41,761 nt of DNA from Nanobdellota archaeon (GTDB lineage Archaea > Nanobdellota > Nanobdellia > Woesearchaeales > GW2011-AR4). Made by a program: the position numbers and the translations under genes. The DNA lies in assembly GCA_022565235.1 (NCBI GenBank), contig JADFJW010000003.1, forward strand, positions 1 to 41,761, in the 5' to 3' direction. Shown here in pieces: positions 18,746 through 27,059 of the stretch; positions within the stretch are counted from its first letter, which is position 1, and each line of letters opens with the position of its first letter. The notes beneath the pieces were generated by a model that searched no databases, was not told the DNA's origin, and saw nothing but the letters and a program-made list of their open reading frames with translations.

Positions 18746-20725
18746 CTATCTAATCTTACCATTTTTAACCTTCTCAACAGAAACAGCTTCTTTGTCTGTC
18801 TTTAATTCCAAGTCATTGAATAGGACTTTTCCTTCTTTCACCTCAATCTTTATTTTCTGGAAATTGTCAAAACTTAATCCTTTGCTGGAATTTTTTAGAT
18901 TTCCTGCTTTAACCTCATCCCCCGGTTTTGAATCCTTAACAGTCAATACTCCTACGGTTCCATTATCCTCCCCTGCCAATAACATTCCCTGGCTTTCTAT
19001 ACCCCTTAACTTAGCATGCTTTAAGTTCGTTATAACAATTATTTTTTTATTTTTCAATTGATCTTTGGAATAATGTCCCTTAAGGCCAGCAACCAATTGC
19101 CTTTTCTCTTTTCCAAGATTAATCTGCAGTACATATAGCCTATCAGCATCCGGATGATCCTTAACTTCAACTATTTCTGCAACTTTCAGATTTAGCGGAA
19201 AAAATTCTTCCTCGCTTTCCTCAATCTTCTTGACTAGAATCTCCTGTTTTCCGATCTTATGGTTCTTTAGATCAAAACCAAGGTCTTTCCATCTTAAATT
19301 CTTTAAATTTAGTTGTTTTTGCAGGTTTTCGGAGAATTGCGGCAATATGGGTTGTGTTAGAATACCAAGATTTCTTGCGATATTGATGCATAATCCGCAG
19401 ATTTCTTGCACTTTATCTTTATCATTCTTGATCAAAGCCCAAGGCTCATTTTTCTGGAAATATCTATTCCCTATATCTGATATCAATAATATTTCATTAA
19501 CAACTTCATTAAAATTAAAATTTTCATAGCCTTCTTTTATTTTTTTTACTTTCTTATTTATCTCATCTATTATCTTTTTGTCATTATCTATTGTTTTTAT
19601 CTTTCCATTGAAATTCTTATTGACAAAACTTATTATCCTGTAGCAGAAATTCCCAAGATTCCCGACTAATTCGTTGTTTATTCTTTCTATTACCAGATTT
19701 TCAGAATACTCCCCATCACCATCAATGGGCATAGCTCCGACTATATAAAACCTGAATGGATCAACACCATACTTTTCTATCTGCTCAAATGGCTCAACTA
19801 CATTGCCCGTGGATTTGCTCATTTTTGCCCCTTTTGATAATATGAATCCGTGGACAAATAATTGCTTAGGCAGCGCAATTTTCGCAGACAGCAGCATAGC
19901 AGGCCAGAAAGCAGCATGAAACCGTATTATGTCTTTTCCGATAATGTGGATATCTGCTGGCCATATCTGCTTGAATTTTTTTTTATCTTTTCCGTAGCCT
20001 ATGCCAGTTATATAATTTGACAAAGCATCGCACCATACATACATCACCTGCGTGTTATCTCCTGGAACTGGGATGCCCCATGGCAATGATTTTTTAGGCC
20101 TTGAAAAGCTGATGTCTTTGGCATCTTTCAGGAAAGATAAAATTTCATTTTTTCTTATCTCTGGGAAAACTTTATACTCGTCAGATTTTATTCTTTTTGC
20201 GACCTCTTCCTTGTATTTAGAGAGTTTAAAAAAGTAGTTTTCTTCTTCAATTACCTCAATTTCTCTTGTTGGGTGATCAGCACATTTTCCGTTTTCAAGA
20301 TCTTTTCCTGTTTTAAATGACTCACAACCTGTGCAATACAGCCCTTTGTAGTTTTTCTTGTAGATATCCCCTGCTTTAACTAGTTCTTTCCATAGTTTTA
20401 TAGCGCCGGGATAATGAATTTTCTTATCAGAAGTCCTTATGAAATAATCATTAGAGATATTTAATTTTTTGTATAAGTCCTTGAAAATTTTGACGTTTGC
20501 ATCAAGAAAATCCTTAATGTCTTTCCCCTCTTTTTGAGCGGTTTGCCAGTTCTTATTCCCATGCTCATCCGTACCGGTCTGGAAAAATACATCTTTTCCC
20601 AATGATCTATAGAAACGCGCAATAACATCTGCTTGTACGATCTCCAGAGCATGGCCTAGATGAGGCACCGAATTTGGATATGCAATAGCTGTAGTTATGT
20701 AAAATTTCTTAGTTAGTTTAACCAC
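18746..20725 (-). CDS. metG: Methionyl-tRNA synthetase with C-terminal EMAPII/Trbp-like tRNA-binding domain
   Basis: AYPNSVPHLGHALEIVQADV, FFQTGTDEHG, GAKMSKSTGN; C-terminal KVAEIVEVKDHPDADRLYVLQINLG...LRGIESQGMLLA. Confidence 0.95.
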   Translation of the reverse strand: MVKLTKKFYITTAIAYPNSVPHLGHALEIVQADVIARFYRSLGKDVFFQTGTDEHGNKNWQTAQKEGKDIKDFLDANVKIFKDLYKKLNISNDYFIRTSDKKIHYPGAIKLWKELVKAGDIYKKNYKGLYCTGCESFKTGKDLENGKCADHPTREIEVIEEENYFFKLSKYKEEVAKRIKSDEYKVFPEIRKNEILSFLKDAKDISFSRPKKSLPWGIPVPGDNTQVMYVWCDALSNYITGIGYGKDKKKFKQIWPADIHIIGKDIIRFHAAFWPAMLLSAKIALPKQLFVHGFILSKGAKMSKSTGNVVEPFEQIEKYGVDPFRFYIVGAMPIDGDGEYSENLVIERINNELVGNLGNFCYRIISFVNKNFNGKIKTIDNDKKIIDEINKKVKKIKEGYENFNFNEVVNEILLISDIGNRYFQKNEPWALIKNDKDKVQEICGLCINIARNLGILTQPILPQFSENLQKQLNLKNLRWKDLGFDLKNHKIGKQEILVKKIEESEEEFFPLNLKVAEIVEVKDHPDADRLYVLQINLGKEKRQLVAGLKGHYSKDQLKNKKIIVITNLKHAKLRGIESQGMLLAGEDNGTVGVLTVKDSKPGDEVKAGNLKNSSKGLSFDNFQKIKIEVKEGKVLFNDLELKTDKEAVSVEKVKNGKIR

Positions 20726-20788
20726 TTATAGAAATAGAAAAAGTTTAGGTTTAAAAAGATTATTATTAATCCGGTATGTCAATAACCT

Positions 20789-21190
20789 TTATTTCTTCTT
20801 CTTGCTCTTCTTCATCTTCTTAGTAATCCCTATCTTCTTGTTGCATTTGCCGCATTCAAATACATAAGAAGGAACTCCTTCAAAAGTTTTTCTTGCATAT
20901 TCTGTTGTGGCTTCTCCTTCATTCCCGCAATGAGGGCATTTATACTGGATTTCTACTTTTAATTTAGACTCAGTTTCTTCATTTGGCTCTTGATATTTAC
21001 ACTTAGAGCATTCATAAACATCAGCTTTCTTGTCTACTTTACCATTTTTTTTGATTGGTTTTCCTACTGTAGGAGTATTGCACTTTGGACAGGTTCCCCT
21101 GTAGACCCATGCTGTTGCAAAGCCTTCTCCAATAGACCTGTTTGTAAAGTAAAGGCATTCTTCCATGCTGTTTGGTTTCTTTAAAGCCAT
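20789..21190 (-). CDS. Zinc-ribbon protein (archaeal)
   Basis: Four CxxC pairs: CPKC, CSKC, CPHC, CGKC. Confidence 0.7.
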   Translation of the reverse strand: MALKKPNSMEECLYFTNRSIGEGFATAWVYRGTCPKCNTPTVGKPIKKNGKVDKKADVYECSKCKYQEPNEETESKLKVEIQYKCPHCGNEGEATTEYARKTFEGVPSYVFECGKCNKKIGITKKMKKSKKKK

Positions 21191-21191
21191 T

Positions 21192-21782
21192 TTAAATAGT
21201 TATATTGAGCTCTTTTATCTGCTCTTTGCAAAAACCCCTGATAATTTTTGAGTCTCTTACTGCTTTGTCTTCAACTTGTTGATATGCTGCATTAAGGAAA
21301 ATTACATCTATTTGCGTCAGATTTACGCTTTTTGCTTCATTAGGAAATTCGTCTACAAGCAGTTGTAGGGCTTCCAAGGACTCATAGCCTTTATAGGCTG
21401 AACTGTTCCTTATTTTTGACGAATTAAGAATGCGGGCAGAGCCTTTTCTGCACCCAAAGCCCCAGTCAGTTGTGCTTCCCCTGCCCCATTGCCACCCTTC
21501 TATATGCAGCTTTTCTGCTTCCAGGCTTTTTATTCTGAAATCCAGCAAATATTCAAGAGCTTTCGTAGTGTCCTCATTAGCAACTCCAAATCCTACCAGC
21601 TGCACAAGAAGCTCATCTATCTGCTCTTCAGAACCGGGAATAGATTTCATGTTAGTGTCAAATTTATCATCTATTTCATTTATTCTCTTAACTCCTTTTT
21701 TGAAAGAAGCATCTATGAGGCTGGTGCATCCATATAGGATTACCAAAAGGAATAAAATGCCAAAAATTATTGTTTTATTCAA
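21192..21782 (-). CDS. Putative lipoprotein of unknown function
   Basis: Short N-terminal hydrophobic segment ending in a lipobox-like LYGC. Confidence 0.5.
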   Translation of the reverse strand: MNKTIIFGILFLLVILYGCTSLIDASFKKGVKRINEIDDKFDTNMKSIPGSEEQIDELLVQLVGFGVANEDTTKALEYLLDFRIKSLEAEKLHIEGWQWGRGSTTDWGFGCRKGSARILNSSKIRNSSAYKGYESLEALQLLVDEFPNEAKSVNLTQIDVIFLNAAYQQVEDKAVRDSKIIRGFCKEQIKELNITI

Positions 21783-22587
21783 GTCTCTTCACCTCAATAC
21801 TTATTGCATTCTCGTTAACCCTTATAAATCTTGGGCATTCGACAAACTCATATTTATTCTTTTCGCAATAATCAATCATCCTGTTTTTTTCCTCTTCACT
21901 GCCAAACCCTATTATGACGTTGATGCCATTCCTGTTTTTATGTAGGATGTTTAATTTTTTTAGATCACTTTTAATTTTTCCATTTATTTTTTCAAAGAAA
22001 TCATACCTGCTTTTTAAATCTGTCAGTTTTTTATATAAAGCGCTATAATATCCCTTCTCAAATGTTAGATTTTCTAAATATTTTTTATCTTCTGATGTAC
22101 TGCTATTAATTGAAATAAAGCCGCCATACTCCAGATTAACTGGCTTCCATTTACCAAAGCTGCACACAATTATATCTGCATAACCTCCATGATAAAAATC
22201 GGATCCAATGCACCCGGTAACATCTAAGATGACCATAACCCCCTTATCTTTACAAATTTCATAAATCTCTTTTACAGGCTGCTCAGCATAATACCCGGCC
22301 GGATTTGAATAGATTATCGTAGACATATCCTTTGCATCTTCCTTCAAAGACTTCAGGTCTATCACTCCCATATCGGTTTTTAAATTTTTTACCTCAAGTT
22401 TCAGCTTATTCGCGTACTGAGAGTAAGTTATCCATCCGCCTTGGTCGGGAATCAATATTCTTCCATCAGGATATTTTTCCTTTACTATCCTCAAAGCTGT
22501 TAAAATAGCCTTGTTGCCCCTTTCAGCCAGAAAAACATTATCCTGTTTAGTATATCCTTTAAGAATATCAATTATTTTATTTTCCAT
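21775..22587 (-). CDS. Short PLP-dependent aminotransferase-like protein (DegT/fold type I-like)
   Basis: VFLAERGNKAILTALRIVKEKYPDGRILIPDQGGWITY...VMVILDVTGCIGSDFY...IIVCSFGKWKPVNLEYGGFISI (candidate PLP Lys in SFGKWK). Overlaps the next gene by 8 nt. Confidence 0.7.
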   Translation of the reverse strand: MENKIIDILKGYTKQDNVFLAERGNKAILTALRIVKEKYPDGRILIPDQGGWITYSQYANKLKLEVKNLKTDMGVIDLKSLKEDAKDMSTIIYSNPAGYYAEQPVKEIYEICKDKGVMVILDVTGCIGSDFYHGGYADIIVCSFGKWKPVNLEYGGFISINSSTSEDKKYLENLTFEKGYYSALYKKLTDLKSRYDFFEKINGKIKSDLKKLNILHKNRNGINVIIGFGSEEEKNRMIDYCEKNKYEFVECPRFIRVNENAISIEVKRLE

Positions 22588-22673
22588 TACCTGAAGAATT
22601 TTATCTGGATATTTAAATGATTACAATTTATAATAACAAAACTAATATAAATAATGGCCTTTTTCAGATATAT

Positions 22674-23168
22674 ATGCAATTTTACAGTTCAATAGCAAAA
22701 GGCTATGATGAGCTTTATTCAGAAGAGCAGCAAATCAAGCATAGGATAATAAAAGAGAACCTAAAGATCAAGAATTCTGATTTTCTCCTTGATGTAGGAT
22801 GCGGAACCGGATTATTGGATTTTAATTGCAATGTTATCGGGTTAGATCCATCATTGGATCTCCTAATGCAAAATAATCCTTTGGGTCATATCGAAAATAA
22901 AATAGTGGCTCGTGCCGAAAATATGCCGTTTAAGGACAATTCATTCGATAAGGTAATATCGGTGACATCTATGCACAATTTCGACAGTATAGGCAAGGGA
23001 ATCCAGGAGATAAAACGAGTAGGTAAAAATGAGTTCGCCTTCAGCATCTTGAAAAAAACGAAGAATTTTGATTTAATTGAAGAGAAAATAAAAAATAATT
23101 TTAATATCCGAAAAATAATTGATGGTAAAAAGGACTGGATTTTTATTTGTAGTAAGATTTTTAAATAA
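22674..23168 (+). CDS. Class I SAM-dependent methyltransferase
   Basis: MQFYSSIAKGYDELYSEEQ...FLLDVGCGTGLLDFNCNVIGLDPS; ATG at 22674 better than the track start. Confidence 0.78.
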   Translation: MQFYSSIAKGYDELYSEEQQIKHRIIKENLKIKNSDFLLDVGCGTGLLDFNCNVIGLDPSLDLLMQNNPLGHIENKIVARAENMPFKDNSFDKVISVTSMHNFDSIGKGIQEIKRVGKNEFAFSILKKTKNFDLIEEKIKNNFNIRKIIDGKKDWIFICSKIFK

Positions 23169-23188
23169 CTGATTACTTTCTAAATATA

Positions 23189-23393
23189 CCCCACCTAGCT
23201 CAACGGTAGAGTGTTCGGCTGTAGGTAAAATCCACTATTCGACTAAGCTTTATGCTAATGGATGAAGAATAGATAGCTGATCCCGAAAGGTTGCTGGTTC
23301 AAAACAGCTTTTTTGCTTCCGCAAAAAACCTGGGAAAAACAGGGATTTTGCTACGCAAAATCAAAAAAGCTGATGAAAGTCCGGCGGTGGGGA
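23189..23393 (+). tRNA. tRNA-Tyr(GUA) with two introns: 23225-23281 (anticodon loop 37/38) and 23304-23379 (T-loop 59/60)
   Basis: Removing both introns gives CCCCACCTAGCTCAACGGTAGAGTGTTCGGCTGTAGCCCGAAAGGTTGCTGGTTCAAATCCGGCGGTGGGGA, a full cloverleaf with archaeal Tyr C1:G72. TATA-like tttttaaata lies about 25 nt upstream. Confidence 0.92.
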
Positions 23394-23402
23394 TCAATTC
23401 TT

Positions 23403-24431
23403 TTAAGTAATCAGCCCAGAGAAAACAAAACCTAAAACATTCATAAAGATAAAATACATGGTCAAAGAACCGATCAAAAAAATTGGTATATACTTTAAAC
23501 CGCTTTTAATATTGCCTTTTTCTACAGTAGAGACAATAAGCGAAGAGAAGAATGATATTACCACTAAAGACAATATTGAGAACATTTTGAAATTATTAGG
23601 ATCTACAGAGACCTGGGTAATAGTTAAGGGCAAAGTTCCTACAGTGCTCGTTGCAGCCGCAACTCGGGATACAAAACCAAGGATAACTATCAAAAGATGG
23701 AATGATAAAGAGAAAAGCAAAGGCGCAATAACAATTACTATCGCCCCTATAAAGATAGTGTAGCCTACAGCTGAAGCGGATATTTCTTCCTTCAGGACTT
23801 TCACTTCCCTGATATTTTCAACTATCCGGTCTATCAAGTCGGCTATTTGGCCTCCGCCTTCAATCTCGCTTATCATCAGGTCAATCGTCCTTTTCAGCAT
23901 CGGGCTGTCGTATTTCTGTCCAAGTTCGGATAATGCCTTGCCAACTTCATGGCCGGTCATTACTTTTTTTGACACCTCTGCCATCTCATTTGCCAGTACA
24001 TCAAATCTTGGATTGATAGATCCAAGCAAAGCATTCTCAAATGACATGCCCCCTTTTAAATTAGACGATACAACCTGCAAAAATTCCGGCAACATTTCCT
24101 CCATTTTCTTTGTCCTGAAGAATATCTGCAAATCCACATAAAAATAAATCACCAGAATGATAAAAGTTGCCAGCAGGGTCTGAATTACAAACCAGGATAG
24201 TGCAGATGCAGCTAACACAATCAACTGGGAGTATTGCAGAAGAAAGGGGTATACAAAGAGCAGATAGATAATTGCAGTTATGAGCGTTGTAAGGTAAAAT
24301 AATGCCCCAAAGAATTTGTAAGGGACGCGCGGAATGCCTGCTTTTAGCAGAAACATCCTTAAATGAGGTATAGCCCTTTTTGGCACGAATGCTTTGCCGA
24401 ATTCTTCCAAAAATATGATTCTAAATGCCAT
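23403..24431 (-). CDS. T2SF/TadC-like membrane protein (type IV pilus/secretion platform)
   Basis: Multiple TM; EEMLPEFLQVVSSNLKGGMSFENALLGS, GHEVGKALSELGQKYDSPMLKRTIDLMISEIEGGGQIADLIDRIVENIRE. Confidence 0.85.
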   Translation of the reverse strand: MAFRIIFLEEFGKAFVPKRAIPHLRMFLLKAGIPRVPYKFFGALFYLTTLITAIIYLLFVYPFLLQYSQLIVLAASALSWFVIQTLLATFIILVIYFYVDLQIFFRTKKMEEMLPEFLQVVSSNLKGGMSFENALLGSINPRFDVLANEMAEVSKKVMTGHEVGKALSELGQKYDSPMLKRTIDLMISEIEGGGQIADLIDRIVENIREVKVLKEEISASAVGYTIFIGAIVIVIAPLLFSLSFHLLIVILGFVSRVAAATSTVGTLPLTITQVSVDPNNFKMFSILSLVVISFFSSLIVSTVEKGNIKSGLKYIPIFLIGSLTMYFIFMNVLGFVFSGLIT

Positions 24432-24435
24432 TTTC

Positions 24436-25260
24436 TTACAAATTTACGGTTGGTTTCACTGTATTAAACACAGACAAAAATAATAATTGCACTATAATCA
24501 TAAACACAACTGCAATTAGAAAGTGAGTCATGGTTATGCTAAAGTTAATGAAGCTTGATAGTACAATAAATAAGGTCATGCCTATAGAGGGTATTACCAC
24601 TGCAATCAGCATGTAAAAAATAACAATAGTGTTCAGTTTTTTCCCATATCTCTTAATCTCGATGTTTTGTTCGTCCCTTATCTCATCCAAAACAGCCCTT
24701 AATGGTTTTGTAACGTCAATTCCAAGCTTCAATGCATTGTTTACATGGAATAATATTTTCCTGAATTTTTCTGATGGGGAATATACCATAGCACTTTCCA
24801 GTGCCTTCTCCAGAGAACTCCCGGTGCTTATATCATCGACTATCTCCTTCATGTATTTTGCCGCAACCCCATAACTCTTGCTTGTATAAATCAAGGCGTT
24901 AAGTATGGGCCTGCCCGAATAAAGCTGGATAAGCAGGTATTGACCTACAAATAAAACTTCTCTGTCTATCTCCTTCTGCCTTTGGACTATTTTTGCTTTA
25001 AGCTTCAAAAATGCAAACCTGAATACTGATATGAAGATGACGATGAATGCGACTGGAATTAAGATCAGGGGAAGTCCTGCTTTATCCACTATGAAAAAAA
25101 AAAGAATTGTAAGCCCTAATGAGAATGGCAAAGAAAATTTCAGGCTTTTATAAACAAATTCCTGCGGAGTTGTTTTTATATGGGCAATCCTAAGCTCCTT
25201 TTTTAGGTCTGGAAAAGATGAACTTATCCTTTGCACCAGCTTGTTTATAGCTATTCCCAT
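24436..25260 (-). CDS. Second T2SF/TadC-like membrane protein
   Basis: REVLFVGQYLLIQLYSGRPILNALIYTSKSYGVAAKYMKEIVDDISTGSSLEKALESAMVYSPSEKFRKILFHVNNALKLGIDVTKPLRAVLDEI. Confidence 0.83.
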   Translation of the reverse strand: MGIAINKLVQRISSSFPDLKKELRIAHIKTTPQEFVYKSLKFSLPFSLGLTILFFFIVDKAGLPLILIPVAFIVIFISVFRFAFLKLKAKIVQRQKEIDREVLFVGQYLLIQLYSGRPILNALIYTSKSYGVAAKYMKEIVDDISTGSSLEKALESAMVYSPSEKFRKILFHVNNALKLGIDVTKPLRAVLDEIRDEQNIEIKRYGKKLNTIVIFYMLIAVVIPSIGMTLFIVLSSFINFSITMTHFLIAVVFMIIVQLLFLSVFNTVKPTVNL

Positions 25261-25262
25261 CT

Positions 25263-26717
25263 TTATACAACTTGCTTAAAAGGTTTTTTCGCATAGTATT
25301 TAGACATGATAATCCCTATTTTGTTAATATCGGTTATATTATTCTTCATCATCCATTTTAAAATATCAATCTTTTCATCGATATCTTCCATAATTTTTTC
25401 CTTTGAAAGCCCCATGTAGAGATTTAACGTTTCAAACATAGTAGTTGGTTCGTCGACCTTCATGAGAGTGTCTTTCATCACATCGAGTTGCATAATTGGC
25501 TTTGCATCGCCATTATGCATCACCTCCCCTATTTGCAATGTTCTTCTTCTTCCATTTCTCCTGTCTATATGCTGCACCACTATTAATGACAAAGCTGAGA
25601 GCATCTGTTTGGGAAGGCCTATGGGCGGCTGTGTCAGCCTGTTTATGGTTTCCCTTACATTGTTTGCATGCAAAGTTCCATAAACGCTATGGCCGGTGTG
25701 CATCGCCTCAAAAAGAACCTCTGCTTCTGCTTTTCTTCTTATTTCTCCTATAAGAATCCTGTCAGGCCTCATTCTCAATGAATTTATAATCAAATCAAGC
25801 ATACTAATGCCTCCCTTCCCTTCTGGATTTGGAAGCCTGGTTTCTAACGGTACCCAATGGAGGCTATCTGGGAGCATTAACTCGCGGGTATCCTCCAAAG
25901 ATATTATTCTCTGGTTAGGCGGGAAAAAATTCGAGATAACATTTAGCATAGATGTCTTACCGCTGGCCGTACCTCCTGAAATGATGATGGAAAGCTCATT
26001 TTGTACAGCCATCCACAAAATAGCAGCTGCTTCGTATGATATGCTTTTTTCTTTAATGAAATCTATTATTGTCCATGGCTTTACCGCGAACTTCCTTATT
26101 GTTATTGTATTGCCCTTTGATGATATCGGGCTTAGGGTTGCATTTACTCTGTCTCCTGTCTTTAGATGCGCATCCATCAAAGGATTTAAGACTGTTATCT
26201 CTTTACCGACATCCCTCCCTATAATCGTTGAGTAATACCTTATTCTTTCTTCATTGGTGATTCTTATATTTGTCTTGAGCCAGCCGTGTTTCCTGTGATA
26301 AACCCAGACTAACTCATGTGCATTATTGACCACAATCTCCTCGAGATTTTCGTCTTTAAGCAGTATTTCAATATCACCTAGCCCTATATTCTGCTGCAGG
26401 ATATAATTTATAAGCATGTCCATGGTTTTTTTATTTGCTGTAGGAAAGTACTTGCGCAGCAAAACCGCTATACCCTTTTTAAACCGGTTCTGTATATTTG
26501 ATGCTTCAAACGACTCCTCTTCAGGTGTTTTTGTCTGCTGCACAACAAACTCTTCCCTTATTTTTTCAAGAATAATCTTTGTAGTTTCGCTTATATTGGT
26601 TATAGAAATATTATAAATCGGAACAGGTTCACTTTCATCAGAATAAATGGAAATTCCTATTATTATGTCATTTACAGTTAACTCATAAGAATCCATTAGT
26701 TGTTTAGCAAGTGCCAA
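25263..26717 (-). CDS. TadA/GspE-like type II/IV secretion system ATPase
   Basis: Walker A GGTASGKTS; IISLEDTRELMLP; RPDRILIGEIRRKAEAEVLFEAMHTGHSVYGTLHANN. TTG start preceded by GAGGTGG SD-like site. Confidence 0.93.
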   Translation of the reverse strand: MALAKQLMDSYELTVNDIIIGISIYSDESEPVPIYNISITNISETTKIILEKIREEFVVQQTKTPEEESFEASNIQNRFKKGIAVLLRKYFPTANKKTMDMLINYILQQNIGLGDIEILLKDENLEEIVVNNAHELVWVYHRKHGWLKTNIRITNEERIRYYSTIIGRDVGKEITVLNPLMDAHLKTGDRVNATLSPISSKGNTITIRKFAVKPWTIIDFIKEKSISYEAAAILWMAVQNELSIIISGGTASGKTSMLNVISNFFPPNQRIISLEDTRELMLPDSLHWVPLETRLPNPEGKGGISMLDLIINSLRMRPDRILIGEIRRKAEAEVLFEAMHTGHSVYGTLHANNVRETINRLTQPPIGLPKQMLSALSLIVVQHIDRRNGRRRTLQIGEVMHNGDAKPIMQLDVMKDTLMKVDEPTTMFETLNLYMGLSKEKIMEDIDEKIDILKWMMKNNITDINKIGIIMSKYYAKKPFKQVV

Positions 26718-26741
26718 TTTCCACCTCTTTTTTATTCTATG

Positions 26742-26887
26742 GTGGCGGAACTAAATAATCTAGCAATAATTTCAATCTCTGATTGAAATCTACGAACAAC
26801 ATTGAGTATGTTATTCCGCCACTGTGTTAGAGAACACAAGCTATTTTACTTAATTATTTGTGTTCTCCGCTATAATATCTGATATTA
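26742..26887. repeat. Multi-hairpin intergenic element upstream of the secretion ATPase gene
   Basis: GTGGCGGAA/TTCCGCCAC (26742-26750/26814-26822) enclosing ATTTCAATC-tct-GATTGAAAT (26769-26789); then GAGAACACAA/TTGTGTTCTC (26830-26839/26858-26867); then palindrome TAATATCtGATATTA. Confidence 0.6.
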
Positions 26888-27059
26888 TCAATTATTTTAT
26901 TGATTGTTTTTAAATTTTGTTAATTATGTCAAAGAATAAACTTAATTATGGGCTAAAATTATGATGTACATGGGTGGGCACCGAACCGCACGAGCGAAGT
27001 GTGACGCGTGCTCTGTCGTAAAGAACTGGTGGGAGGTTGAAAATTTCTCGAAGTGAAAT

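Noticed and set aside
23369-23382. CTGATGAAAG at the end of the Tyr T-loop intron, resembling a hammerhead ribozyme core (CUGANGA...GAAA)
   Set aside because: No stem II separates CUGAUGA from GAAA, and the Gly intron has ACGATGAAAG; the BHB explanation restores perfect tRNAs in both cases.
25462-26235. Several plus-strand ORFs antisense to the secretion ATPase
   Set aside because: The minus strand encodes a clear TadA/GspE ATPase; the plus ORFs have no domain features.
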